NCBI RefSeq assembly: GCF_965225875.1
Contig: NZ_CBDDBS010000002.1
Span: 3,534,001-3,598,000, forward strand
Length of the DNA stretch: 64,000 bases
Direction of reading: 5' to 3'
From: Haliscomenobacter sp965225875
GTDB taxonomy: Bacteria > Bacteroidota > Bacteroidia > Chitinophagales > Saprospiraceae
The position numbers and the translations under genes are program-made. The notes under the pieces were generated by a model. That model searched no databases. It was given only the letters and a program-made list of their open reading frames with translations, and was not told where the DNA came from. Within the stretch, counting starts at the first letter, position 1. Each line of letters begins with the position of its first letter. Shown one piece after another: positions 8,696-20,600 of this stretch.

Positions 8696-9015
8696 GCAAC
8701 CACACAATATTCTTACTGATCAACTTTATCTTAATCTGTACAGAGGTGATGTTTACCTCTTTGTGACACGCCTCTGTGCATGGTTTTTTTGGGTTTTGTC
8801 TTGCCTGGAATCATATATAAAATTAATTTGCTTTGAATTTATTGAGTAAATTGAGTGTTGTAAAAAGAAGAATACCAGGGATTTGCGAATTTTTTATAGG
8901 TTTTGGTTTTCCTTTTTTTAAAAAAAAATATGGCCTGTTTGTCCCTTTTATTCTTATCTGCCTGCCTTATATTTGACTTTGGAATATTCTTTGTGCTAAT
9001 AACGAAATACATCTC
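8696..9015. other. Intergenic region with terminator and AT-rich upstream sequence
   Basis: This 320-bp gap contains the probable terminator at 8738-8790, then about 200 bp of AT-rich sequence with poly-A and poly-T tracts leading to the gene at 9016. No open frame with coding character is visible. The TTTG at 8972-8975 and the TATTCTTTG at 8985-8993 resemble Bacteroidota -33/-7 elements but are only nine bases apart, so I do not call a promoter. Confidence 0.5.
8738..8790 (+). terminator. Probable intrinsic terminator after the CE15-like gene
   Basis: An 11-bp stem with two G-U pairs forms between 8738-8748 and 8769-8779, followed four bases later by seven Ts (8784-8790). A shorter alternative hairpin (8742-8747 with 8755-8760) competes with it. 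The gap before the T-run makes this weaker than the other terminators in the window. Confidence 0.5.
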
Positions 9016-10518
9016 ATGAAAGAATTACGGGAACTGGTTCTTGTAATGGAGAACAATGGCTGTGGCGCCACTGCTATGTTCAACGGTAGCTCTGGAACCG
9101 CATCAAAGTTGTCAGTCTTTTACAAGGGCATCTCACAAAACAGTTGGGAATCTGATGACAATGCAGCCAAAGCCTTATATCCTGGGGAAGGCTCGCATTC
9201 TTCTTACCGCAAGCTAAAGTCGGATTTAAAGGAACGGTTGGTCGATACCATCCTCACCCTGAAATTCAATAGCAACAAGTACAATAGCTACCAAAAGGCG
9301 TATTACCGCAGCCATCGCGAATGGGCTGCTGCTAAAATCCTGTTGGGGCAAAATGCCAACGATGCGGCCGCAGATCTGGCTACCAAACTCTTGCGCCAGG
9401 CCCGCCAATTTGATTTCAGTGGCTTAGCCATGGACATTTGTAGCGTGCTGCGTTTGTACTATGGGGCGCGGATGGGGGATATGGTTCGTTTTGAAGAGTT
9501 CAACAAACTATTCAGCGAGTATCAGGAAATTTACCAGGCGGAAAACCGAGCTGAGGAGTTTTACATCATTTTGAGTTCGGGTTTTGTCAACAACAAATCA
9601 ACCAAGGAGGACATTCGGGATAAAGCCAGGGATTTTCACGACGAATTATTGCCTGCGCTTAAAAAATTCAATTCGCACCGCCTGCATTTCTACGGGGCTT
9701 TGATTGAATTGGCCTGTCATACTTCCATCAACGATTACACAACCGCCTTAAAAGTTTGTGAACGTTACATCCAGTTCTTTTTGCAAAAAGAGTATGAAGC
9801 GCATGTGCCCCTCCAGATTTTGTACTACCAGGAATTGCTTTGCCATGTGCAATTAAAGAACTTCAAGGCAGGGCGAACTGCTGCCGAAAATTGTTGCAAA
9901 CTTCTGGCCGAGGGCAGCTACAATTGGTTCAAATACCAAGAATCGATCTTCCTGCTGGCGATGCATACCAGCGAATACCAGGCTGCTTACGAGATTTACA
10001 CCGAGGTCATCAAAAACAAACGGTTCAATTTGTTGCCTGACAATGTCAAGGAAATCTGGAAAATCTTTGCCGCATACCTGGCTTACCTGATCCGTTTTGA
10101 AAAAATCAAATCCTCCGCTAACGATAGCCTCAAAAATTTCAAACTCAGCCGTTTTCAAAATGAAACGCCCGTTTTTTCCAAAGACAAAAAAGGCATGAAT
10201 ATTGGCATCTTGGTAGCCCAATTGCTGCACTTGTTGTCAGAAGGGAAAAAATCGCAGTTCATTGACAAAGTGGAATCATTGGAGCAGTATACCTATAAGT
10301 ACTTGCGCAACGATCATACCCTGCGCAGCCACTACTTCATCAAAATTTTGTTGCAGATTCCACTCTCTGGTTTTGACAGGAGCACTTTTTTGGCTAAAAC
10401 CCGGACTTATTTGGAAAAAATGAGTGCAGTGCCCAGCGAGGCAGCCAATCAAACCAATGAAATTGAGATCATTCCTTTTGAGGAATTGTACCAAATGTTG
10501 GAAAGCCAGCTGCGTTAA
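9016..10518 (+). CDS. 500-residue all-helical protein, family not recognised
   Basis: Encodes 500 residues with no signal peptide, no membrane segment and almost continuous predicted helix. The N-terminal 70 residues contain a small mixed region (residues 20-55) followed by SSYRKLKSDLKERLVDTIL. From about residue 95 onward, repeated helix pairs of roughly 35-40 residues rich in Tyr, Leu and Ala (for example AAAKILLGQ, YQAAYEIYTEVI) give a TPR- or alpha-solenoid-like look, though no copy matches the TPR consensus strictly. From memory, unverified, similar proteins recur in Saprospiria. It is followed 178 bp later by a 42-codon ORF and a small-family gene. A regulatory or protein-binding role is possible. 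No enzymatic motif is seen. Confidence 0.7.
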   Translation: MKELRELVLVMENNGCGATAMFNGSSGTASKLSVFYKGISQNSWESDDNAAKALYPGEGSHSSYRKLKSDLKERLVDTILTLKFNSNKYNSYQKAYYRSHREWAAAKILLGQNANDAAADLATKLLRQARQFDFSGLAMDICSVLRLYYGARMGDMVRFEEFNKLFSEYQEIYQAENRAEEFYIILSSGFVNNKSTKEDIRDKARDFHDELLPALKKFNSHRLHFYGALIELACHTSINDYTTALKVCERYIQFFLQKEYEAHVPLQILYYQELLCHVQLKNFKAGRTAAENCCKLLAEGSYNWFKYQESIFLLAMHTSEYQAAYEIYTEVIKNKRFNLLPDNVKEIWKIFAAYLAYLIRFEKIKSSANDSLKNFKLSRFQNETPVFSKDKKGMNIGILVAQLLHLLSEGKKSQFIDKVESLEQYTYKYLRNDHTLRSHYFIKILLQIPLSGFDRSTFLAKTRTYLEKMSAVPSEAANQTNEIEIIPFEELYQMLESQLR

Positions 10519-10631
10519 TTGTGCTATTTTTGTAATGTTTTGAACTAAAAATGCATGTTTTTTTGAGCTGATTATCAGTCTCCTATTCGTTTCCACTCCC
10601 TCTCTCTACACATTTTTGAAGGTAATGATTA

Positions 10632-10648
10632 CCGCTTTTTTTTTAGCC
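10632..10648 (+). promoter_or_regulatory. 17-bp element, copy 1, upstream of a short ORF
   Basis: CCGCTTTTTTTTTAGCC lies 48 bases before the ATG at 10697. The identical 17 bases occur at 11463-11479 before the second short ORF. Loose similarity continues for about 30 bases downstream. Function unknown; it may be part of a promoter or 5' leader. Confidence 0.5.
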
Positions 10649-10696
10649 CATTCCCACACGGATTGTCATAATTTTATATTATTAAAAAAGCAGTGT

Positions 10697-10825
10697 ATGT
10701 TGCAGTACAGCGAAAACATACCACATGCTATGGCATTGGTCAGTGTATGTAAATGGCTTTCTATTCCAATTGAAGGCGAGTCAGGGTGTGCTGTCATCAT
10801 TACTGTTGATGTTACAGTGGTATAA
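10697..10825 (+). CDS. Putative 42-residue peptide ending in ITVDVTVV
   Basis: This short ORF starts at ATG 10697 and ends ten bases before the start of the next gene, so the two could be translated from one message. The last ten residues, VIITVDVTVV, closely match VITIDTTVV at the C-terminus of another short ORF at 11549-11626. The nucleotide differences between the matching ends include several synonymous third-position changes (ACT/ACC, ACA/ACC), which is what selection on a peptide would leave. Residues 9-24 are moderately hydrophobic and include two Cys overall. The frame is open further upstream (to 10616), but the conserved element at 10632-10648 lies in that stretch, so I prefer 10697. 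Function unknown. Confidence 0.45.
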   Translation: MLQYSENIPHAMALVSVCKWLSIPIEGESGCAVIITVDVTVV

Positions 10826-10835
10826 GCCAAAAACA

Positions 10836-11246
10836 ATGGTAAAGACACATCCGGAGGGCAATTTGGCGGCCAAGATAAGGCTGCTAAGAAATGTAAAAAT
10901 ACTGTTTAGTGAGGTCGTTTTTGGAACACCAGGTAAGCGGTGTGAAGGATCGGGGCTCTGTCGAATTTACACAGTGACTGGTGCAAAGCGCCTTGACCCG
11001 CATCCTCGCCGCGTACCAGTGATCTTGTTGATCAACTCCAAGGGCAACCTGGGCATTCGACTGAACAAAAATGACCTCTCTGAGGAACTTCACAGGGAGC
11101 TCTTTCAAGGATCAGGTTTTATGATGGAAGAGCAGTTTATGTTACCCAAGTATTTCGCCCGCAAACTGGGCGTAGTGCAGTACAAGGTACCTGCTGGAGC
11201 TTATCCTCTGCAAGCCAGAGGCAATTGGATGGATATCGTTTTTTAA
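10836..11246 (+). CDS. Small protein of unrecognised family, paralogue of the gene at 56430
   Basis: Encodes 136 residues from ATG 10836; the frame is open to 10725, but that part overlaps the short ORF in another frame. The protein aligns along its length with the one encoded at 56430-56849. Shared features in order are VVFGTP, then C-x-G-S-G-x-C-[RK]-[IL]-Y-T, AK.L, VP, E.L....F.G..F..EE.F.LP, and a late PAG.Y. The two Cys five residues apart could bind a metal or form a disulfide. There is no signal peptide or membrane segment. It lies directly after the short ORF and is followed by a strong terminator, so it ends a transcription unit. I do not know its function. Confidence 0.75.
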   Translation: MVKTHPEGNLAAKIRLLRNVKILFSEVVFGTPGKRCEGSGLCRIYTVTGAKRLDPHPRRVPVILLINSKGNLGIRLNKNDLSEELHRELFQGSGFMMEEQFMLPKYFARKLGVVQYKVPAGAYPLQARGNWMDIVF

Positions 11247-11261
11247 AAATAGCGTTTTAAT

Positions 11262-11294
11262 TTCTGCCTCTTTTTTAAGAGGCAGAATTTTTTT
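11262..11294 (+). terminator. Strong intrinsic terminator
   Basis: An 11-bp perfect stem (11262-11272 with 11277-11287, arms TTCTGCCTCTT and AAGAGGCAGAA) with a TTTT loop is followed by seven Ts (11288-11294). It lies 15 bases after the stop at 11246 and separates this unit from the second short ORF and giant gene 1. Confidence 0.9.
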
Positions 11295-11462
11295 ACTCAA
11301 TTTATAACAATTCAATTACTAATTTGCCCCAATAAAGCCTTCCCTAAAAGAACAGTCTTGATGTAACAAAACAAAGAAAAAAGAAAGGAAATAAATAATT
11401 GATTATTAGATTTTTATAATATTATTTTTTACTCCATTGTCCTGCATTTCAGGTATTGTTTC

Positions 11463-11479
11463 CCGCTTTTTTTTTAGCC
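11463..11479 (+). promoter_or_regulatory. 17-bp element, copy 2, upstream of a short ORF
   Basis: Identical to 10632-10648 (CCGC, nine Ts, AGCC). It lies 69 bases before the ATG at 11549 and downstream of the terminator at 11262-11294, so it belongs to the next transcription unit. Possibly a promoter or leader element; no known regulator site is recognised. Confidence 0.5.
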
Positions 11480-11548
11480 TCTTCTCAACAGCGAGCGTGC
11501 ATTTTTACATCGATAAATTTATTATTTGTTCTTTAAGACGACCACACT

Positions 11549-11626
11549 ATGAAAGCACTTTACACTCCACAACGCAGCCTGGCTCAAGTAGCCAAAGTCA
11601 TCACCATTGATACCACCGTGGTATAG
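11549..11626 (+). CDS. Putative 25-residue peptide ending in ITIDTTVV
   Basis: The ORF runs from ATG 11549 to TAG 11624-11626. It starts MKALYTPQRSLAQVAK and ends VITIDTTVV, matching the end of the short ORF at 10697-10825. The N-terminal half is basic and the C-terminal half is hydrophobic with one Asp. It sits alone between the terminator at 11262-11294 and giant gene 1, whose start is 72 bases downstream, so it may be a leader peptide of that gene or an independent peptide gene. Evidence for translation is only the C-terminal match and the shared upstream element. Function unknown. Confidence 0.45.
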   Translation: MKALYTPQRSLAQVAKVITIDTTVV

Positions 11627-11698
11627 CTTCCTGTGGCCGCCTTAAAGGCAGGTACGCATCAACTTTTAAGTTCCTGATAATTTAATTAATTGTTTCTC

Positions 11699-14600
11699 AT
11701 GAAAAAATCTACAAAACTTTTGAAGTGGGCAATAAAAAGGATGCAGCAATGCCTCCATTTTTTGTTGCACGCTTTCTCCCCCATGTCTCCTGGGCATGCG
11801 CCGGAAAAACGGCCCATGAACACTGCTCTGCCCGGAGGCATTGCCGCTTTGTGGCATCGTCCACTCTGGTTGGGAGTCGTCCCACGCAGTAGCACTATGC
11901 AGCAACACCTAATGGCCTATCAGCACCACGCTGATGAAACAAGCGAGCATGACCAACTCATGCCTCGTTCTGCGCGGTTTAGCCTTGCTCCTGCCAAGTC
12001 TTTGATGACGGTGTTGAGCACGGCTTTTGTCGTTTTATTCCTTTTTTTAGCTGAAACAGCCCAGTCCCAGTCGGGTACAGCTTTCCGCGATTTTAACGGT
12101 GACGGCCTACAAACGGGGGCAGAGCCCGGAGTAGAAGGCATTATTGTCAAATTGTATGGCAACGCCGCCGCACCCCTCGCCGATCAATTGATTGGTACCA
12201 CCGTAACTGCTGCTGATGGTACCTATAATTTTGCAACTTCTGTAACCAGTGGCCGGGCGGCCATTGCTGGTGAGAAACTGCGGGTCGAATTTGAAATTCC
12301 CGTATCACACGAATGTAACCTGGCCAATCCAGTGGACTATACCAGTGTTGCTGGTGCGGTTTACGGCTCCAGTGTACAATTCATCACGGGCCAGCAAAGC
12401 AACATCAATTTTGCCATCAACTACCCAGGTCAATGGGTAGAAACCAATAACCCGGACGTGTTTTTGCCCTGTTATTTCTTTGGGGACAACGTCAATGGGA
12501 ATTCTGACATCAAAAATGCTGCAGGTTTGGTGCAGTACAAGTTTTTGGATAATGGGGTGCCTACCGGGCATTCCAATAGCACTGGTGCCAACCCACCAAC
12601 AATGCTTTCAACTTATGAAGAAGTAGGAGCTTTGTACGGGGTAGCTTTTTCCCGTCAGGCTCAAAAGATATTTACTTCCGCAGTGATGCGGCGCCATAGC
12701 GCTTTTGGACCTTTGGGTTCGGGCGGTATTTATATGGTTGATCCTTATGCAGCAGGATCACCTACCTATAATTTTTTGGATTTGGATGCCATTGGTATTG
12801 CTACCCGTGGAGCAGGAGCATATCCTGCTAACCCTGGTAACAACACCAGTCCGGTGAGCACCGTGATTGGTACCAACACCGAAAGAGGTTTGAATTTGAC
12901 TGCTTTTACCCCCAGCACCGACCTCGCGGCCGGCGACCAGGTGGGAAAAGTATCCATCGGCGACATCGACATTTCTGACGATGGTCGCTATTTGTATGTG
13001 GTAAACTTATTGGACCGCAGATTGTACGAAATTGATCTGGGTGATCCATTAAATCCAACTGCGCCAACTATGGCCGAAGTGGCTACCCGGGTACGCAGCT
13101 GGGCTATTCCAGATCCAGGTGTCGATGCCAAATCTGGTGAACACCGTCCCTGGGGTTTGAAGTTTTACCGGGGTAAATTGTTTGTGGGGCTTGTACTCAG
13201 CGGACAAGATGCAGCTGGTGAAGTAGTGAGTGACATCACCGCAAATGGCAACGGCGCTCAATTGCGCGGTTACGTGTATGAGTTCAACCCTAGTGGTGGT
13301 GGAACTTTTAATACAACCCCTTTACTCGATTTTAGTTTCAACTACGGCCGTGAACGCCCCTGGATTCCCTGGGGGTATAGCACGAACCCTGCGCATCCAT
13401 CCCGCCACTTTACGGGAGATCAGCGTGAGGTAGCTGAACCCATTATCGCCGACATCGAATTTGACGATTCGGGCAGTATGTTGATTGGTTTGTTGGACCG
13501 TAAAGGCCATCAATACGCCATTAACAACAATGATTACAATGGCAATATTCGCGACTATGAATACTCCTCCGCGGGTGAATTATTGCGGGCTAATGTTACT
13601 GAAACGAATGGCAATTGTGTTTACTCTATTGTCACTCGTCCAGGTACCGCCGACTATTACAACGATAACCTGATCCACAGCGAATCGGTGCAAGGACCCC
13701 TCGCGGTATTGCCGGGCGGTGGTGATGCAATCGCAGTATGGTTGGACCCCATCCACATCCGTTCGGGTGGTACCATCCGCCTCAACAACACCACGGGTGC
13801 TCAAGTCCCTGGCTCAGCTTATGAGGTCACCGACGACCGCTTTACCACGGATGCGGGCATCGATTTTGATGCTACCCCCAGTAAGGCCAACGCTTTGGGC
13901 GACGTAGAGTTGAGTGGCTCTGTCGCTCCCCTGGAAATTGGTAACCTCGTGTGGGCCGACAAAGACGGCGATGGGGTACAAGACGGGGATGAAAGAGGCA
14001 TCGCTGGAGTGACTGTACAGTTGTTGTTCAACAATGCGGTCATTGGTACCACAGTCACCAGTGCCACAGGCAACTACTACTTCAACGACGACAATGTTGG
14101 AGTTGGTTTGCGGCCTGGTGTCATCTATACCGTCCGCATTCCTGCTACGCAGTACAACAATGGCGGTGTCAACGGCACACCATTGCAAAGAATGGTACTG
14201 ACTGGCTCCAATGTGGGTGGCGCAGGTTTGCCCAATTACAGCGACAACGACGCCGTATTGAACGCTGGTGTTGCTGAAATTTTGGTGACTCTTGCCGATT
14301 TTGGTCAAAACGACCACACTTTCGATTTCGGCTTTATTCCCGTTGATTATGGCGACCTGCCTGCTCCTTACCATACTTCAGTAGCCGACAACGGGCCATC
14401 TCACCGGATGGGGTCGGTTCTGAAACTGGGCGCTAGTGTAGACTACGACAGCAATGGTATTCCAGATGCTAATGCAACTGGTGACGACACTGAAGCGGAC
14501 GATGCAAATGATTACGATGCGGGTGATGATGAAAACGGCGTAACCCTGCCCATGTTCATCCGCAACAAGTCAGAAAACCTGACGATTCCCGTGATGAATA

Positions 14601-17600
14601 TGACTGGTTCTACTGCTAAGTTGGTAGGTTTCTTCGATTGGAATGGTGATGGAGATTTTGGCGATACCAATGAAATGTACTTCGTCAATGTAGCTAACAA
14701 TGCTACCAGTGTGAACCTGACTGGGATAACCCCTCCTCCTACTGCTGTATTGAACCGCCCCATTGGTATTCGTTTCCGGATCAGTACCGATGCTGGGTTT
14801 GCAACAAATATGTCTCCAGACGGCCCACTGCCCGACGGGGAAGTAGAAGATTACGTAGCCACCGTAATGGCATTTGACTACGGCGACTTGAATGATCTTC
14901 TTGCGAATACGTCTGGCAATCCTGGAGCGCCCACTACTCCTGCAGACCACCGTACCCTGACGAGTGACAATGGCCCAAGCCACAAGCTGACAACCAACAC
15001 GAATGGTGACCAGGTGATCTTGAAAATGGGTGCACTTGCAGATGACGAATTGGATGGACAACCTTCCGTAGACGCTGGAAAAACAACCGGCGGTGACGAT
15101 AACAACTCTACACCAGTTGGCGGTGCCAATGACGAAGATGGTTTGGATGTAAGCAACCTACCTCTTTTCATCTTGTCACAAACTACCCAACTTCAGGTAG
15201 CTGTAATGAACATGACTGACCAGGATGCCAAGTTGACCGTTTACATCGACTTCAACAAAAATGGCGACTTTGGTGCAGGTGAAATGTTCTTTGTAACTGT
15301 TCCTGATGGAGCAACTACTGTAACTGTACCAATTGCAGTGCCACTTAATGCCGTGGTGGGACAAGATTTGGGCTTGCGTTTGCGTCTTGCTGATGCCGAC
15401 GAACCCATGTCGCCCAACGGCCCTGCACAAAGCGGGGAGGTGGAAGACTACACCGTGCAAGTAGTTGGTTTTGATTATGGTGACTTGCCCAATACTTATG
15501 GTACAACTGATCCGAATGGACCAAAACACATTGTATCAGAAAGCCTGAAACTGGGTACTTGTGTTGACAGCGAAGTAAACGCCAACCCTGATCCTATGGC
15601 TGGATTGATGGGTGCTGGTGATGATGGCAACGCTGGCTTGGCCACCTTCGGAACTTGTGTCAATGGCGATGACGAAGACGGAATCCGCTTCCTCACTCCG
15701 ATGGTTCCCGGCAACCAAGCTTGTATCGAAGTAACGGCCATGAATACCTCGGCTGGTGCTGCCGTACTTCAAATGTGGGTAGACTGGAATGGCAATACCA
15801 TTTTTGACGCATCAGAGGCAGTTAGCTTCCTGAACGGCGGTGGCATCATTCCGAATGCAGGCATGTCTACTCAGACCTTCTGCTTTACCGTACCTGAAGA
15901 CGCAACTTTTGCTGCGGGCAACGCTTTTGTACGTTTCCGTTTGAGCCCAACGGGTGGTTTGACTGCCAACAGCCAAACTGCACCAGTGCCTTTTGGTGAA
16001 ATTGAAGATTACAAATTGCCACTGGGCAAGTTGGGTAATCTGGTTTGGGAAGATTACGACTTTGATGGTCAGCAAGATGCAGGTGAGCCTGGTATTGCCA
16101 ATGTACCAGTTACCCTGACTTGGGCTGGTTTGGATGGCAATCTGGCAACTACCAACGACAATCAAGTCTACTCCACCACAACCATTGCCAACGGAACTTA
16201 CTATTTCTGTGGTTTATTGAGTGACGAAACTTACAAAATCACCGTAATCGCCCCTGCGGATATGACGCCTACCCGCGCCAACCAGGGAGGCAATGACGTG
16301 ATTGATAGCGATGGTACCATTACCGGAATGGATCTTACCATGGTGATGGAAACCGTGAATTTGGGGAATGTCCTGACTTTACCTACCGGTGAAAACGGTT
16401 TGCAGGACAGCCCGAATGCCCTGAATGGTTTCCCTGACAATCAATTCGATCAAACCCATGATTTTGGATTTGGTAGCCTTGATTATGGTGATTTACCACA
16501 AGATAAAAACTACAATACCACCATGGCCGAAGGTGGCGCAATCCACGCAATTACGCCTGACCTGCGCTTGGGTGCTACCGTTGACCGCGAACGCGATGGT
16601 CAACCAGATGCCAATGCGGGTAAAAACGGCGGTGGCGATGGCGCTGATGAAGATGGTATCAAATTCATCACTCCACTTGTACCTGGCTTTACGGCTTGTA
16701 TTGAAGCGACAACGACCAATACCACTGGTGGCAACGCTTATTTGCAAGGGTGGATCGATTTCGACGGCGACGGCATCATGGAAGTTGGCGAGCAATTGAC
16801 GCTGAGCAATGGTGGCCTGGTTACTGCCGGAACCCAAACTACACAATATTGCTTCACAGTACCTTCTACTGCCCTATACGATCGGGGTATGGCGTTCATT
16901 CGTTTCCGCTTGAGCAGCACTGGAGGTTTGGGTGTAGATGGACCAGATAAATTTAATCCAGCTTCACCGATGCCAATTGGTGAAGTGGAAGATTACAAAC
17001 TGAATTTGGCCAAAGTTGGTAACATCGTTTGGTTTGACCGCAATGCCGACGGCATTCAGGATGAGTCAGAAAAAGATTACGGCATCAATGGCGTAATGGT
17101 AAGTCTGATTTGGGGCGGTGCCAATGGGGTACAAACGACTGATCCTGCTAACCTCGTTGGCGACGATCGACTGTATACGACCCAAACTGCTACTTTGGAC
17201 AAATTTGGTAACCCTGTCGTAGGTGCTCCTGGCCCCGATGACAAGCGTGGTGAGTACTATTTCTGCGGATTGATTGAAGGTGATTACAAAATCATCGCCA
17301 TGAATCCAACGAACATGGTTACGACTACCGCCAACCAAGGTTTGGAAGATGATCGCGACAGCGATGGGGATCAATCTCAAATTGCTGGTGCAAATAAATC
17401 AGTCGAAACCTTTACGATAGAGGACGTATTGGACAACCCAATTGGTGAAGACGGCATCGAAGATCAGGAATTGATCGATGGTTTCTCAACCAATGTGGTG
17501 AAAAACTTCCCCGATAACCAAGTTGACCAAACGATTGACTTCGGTTTCATCAGCCGCGATTTTGGCGACTTGCCAGAAATGCCACAAGGGGAAATGTTCC

Positions 17601-20600
17601 CAACTACCATCGCCAACAATGGCGCGACCCACACCGTACCTGATCCAACCCTGACTCCGGAGATCCCCTTGATCTACCTGGGCCCTAGCGTGGATATAGA
17701 CGTAGACGGTCAGCCTGCGGCAATGGCTAACGGTGACGACAACAACGGCACTGACGATGAAAATGGCATCCGGGTATTGAGCCCAATGGTGCCTGGGTCA
17801 GAGTCTTGTGTAGAAGTAATCAGCAATGTACCTGCAGGCACTACTGCTTACCTGCAAGGCTGGATCGACTGGAATGGCAATGGCAAATTTGACGCCAACG
17901 AGCAAGTAACCACCGATCGTGCCCTTGTAAGTGGAAACGGCGTAGTAACCAAAGTATGTTTCAATGTACCAGCAGATGCTACCTTCAACGAAGGGATGGC
18001 CTTCATGCGCTGGCGGATCAGCACCATCCGTGGTCTTGGCTTTACGGGCCAGGCACCCGATGGTGAGGTGGAAGATTACAAGGTGAACCTGGCTAAAATT
18101 GGCAACCTGGTTTGGAATGACGAAAACTTCAACGGCCGTCAGGACGCAGGAGAAGAAGGCATCGCCGATCAGCCAGTGAATGTACTTTGGGCAGGTGAAG
18201 ATGGTGACATCACCACCACTGCTGACAACAAGACCTATCCAACGGTAACCGACGCCAATGGTGAATACTACGTTTGTGGTTTGATCCCTGGCAACTATAA
18301 AATCATCGTACCCACACCGGAAGACATGACGCCAACCCGCGCCAATGTTGCTGGCAATACTGTTGATGTCATCGACAGCGACGGCAGCATTACCGGTATG
18401 GACCTGACGATGGTGATGGAGACCTTGACGATTGTGGATGTAACCAACTTGCCAACCGGTGAGAATGGTTTGGAAGATACCCCCAACGTAGTGGGCACCT
18501 TCCCCGACAATCAAACCGATCAAACCCACGACTTCGGCTTTGCTGGTCTGGATTATGGCGACTTGCCACAAGAACCACAGGGCGAACACTTCAATACCAC
18601 CATGGCTGAAAATGGCCCGGTACACGTATTGGTGGATGAACTCGTATTGGGTAAATGCGCTGATGCTGAACGCGATGGTACTCCCGACGACGACGCTGGC
18701 GTATTCGACGGCAAAGACGGCGACCAGGGTGTTGGCGACGATGGCCGCACCAGCAAGTTTGGTGTAGGTGAGGATTGCGCCGACGACGAAGACGGTATCC
18801 GCTTCATCACTCCACTCGTACCTGGCTTTGACGCTTGTATCGAGGTGACTTACTCCGCCCCCGCAGGTGGCGCAGTACTGCAAGCCTGGATTGACTTCAA
18901 CGGCAATGGCCTGTTGGAAGCTGGGGAGCAAGTTAGCTTTGTTGGTGGAGGCGCATTGGCTGCCGGTACCAATCAAGTGGTGAACCTTTGCTTCAAAGTG
19001 CCATCCAATGCAGTATTCAACGATGGTACTGCTTTCGTGCGGGTTCGTCTTAGCCCAACGGGTGGACTTACTGCCGATGGCCCTGCCAAGTTTGACGAAG
19101 CAACCATCGTTCCTCAAGGGGAAGTAGAGGACTACATGGTGAAATTGGCCAAAGTGGGTAACCTCGTATGGGAAGACCGCAACTGGAATGGCCAGCAAGA
19201 TGACCTGGAAGAAGACCTGGGCATCAACAATGTAGTCGTTGCACTGGTGTATGCAGGTGCCAATGGTACCATTGAAACCTCCTTGAGCAATGTTAGCTTC
19301 CCGCTGACTGCTGTAGGTGACGACCGCATTTATTACGATACCACTAGCAATTATACCTATAAAGATGCGAGCACCAAGCCTGGCTTCTACTACTTCTGTG
19401 GTTTGATCGAAGGGACTTATGACGTAGTGGTTTTGGGACCAAAAGACTTGACGCCAACCCGTCCAAACCTCGTGACTAATTCACAGGATGAAGACAAAGA
19501 CAGCGACGGCCTGGAAACTGCCCGCAACCTCACTACTCAACGGACCTTGTCCCACAGTGGCACCTTCACCATTGACAATCAGAAGGAAATCTGTGAGCAA
19601 GCCGAGGGTGAAGAAGGAATTGGTGACCAGGATCTGGCTAACCTCCTTGATGTAAACAACGTGGGTACTTTCCCCGATGATCAGGTTGATCAGCGTTTCG
19701 ACTTTGGTTTTGTAGCCCTCGATTTTGGCGACTTACCACAGGAAACCGATCGCCCAGGGGTGAAGTACAATACGACCATCGCCGAAAACGGCCCTCGACA
19801 CATTGTGAAACCTGATTTCTTCCTGGGTATGGTAGCCGACGCTGAGTTGGATGGCAACCCCGACGACGAAGCTGGCTCCAAAGCCTATGGCAACGACCAG
19901 GGAGATGATGCAACTGACACTGATCCAAACAGCTGGAGACAAGGCATGGGCAACGATGACGGCGACGGCATCCGCTTCATGACTCCGCTGATTCCGGGCT
20001 ATGAGGCTTGTATCGAAATCAAGTATGCTTTGCCAGACAACTTCAATGGCCCTGATGGCTACTTGAATGCCTGGATTGACTACAATGGCAACGGTACTTT
20101 GGACGCAGGTGAAAAACTCGCCTGGACCAAACTGAACGGTGCTGCTGCTCCAATCGAACCCAATACTGGTGCACTTGAACTGGAAAAAGTATACATGACT
20201 CAAGGCAATGGCAAAGTAATCGTTTGCTTCAAAGTGCCTGCTGATGCGAAATACTTCGAGGGAGACATGTTCGCCCGCTTCCGCTTGAGTGAAAACCCAC
20301 GTTTGGGCCCCGATGGAATTTTGGCTCCAGAGGCCAATTACACCGAAGGTCGTATCCCTTGTGGGGAAGTGGAAGATTACTACATGCCACTCTCCAAAGT
20401 GGGCAACCTGGTATGGGAAGATCGCGATTACGATGGTATCCAGGATATCAACGAACCGGTTATTCCTAAGGTGCCAATCAAGCTGGAATACGCTGGCCCT
20501 GACGGCATCTTCGGTACGGGTGACTTGGAGTTCATTTATCACGATACTACCGATGTAAACGGTCGCTACTATTTCTGCGGCTTGATTGGTAACCTGGATC

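Noticed and set aside
8972..8993. Bacteroidota -33/-7 promoter before the gene at 9016
   Set aside because: TTTG and TATTCTTTG are only nine bases apart, and the second does not match TAnnTTTG exactly.
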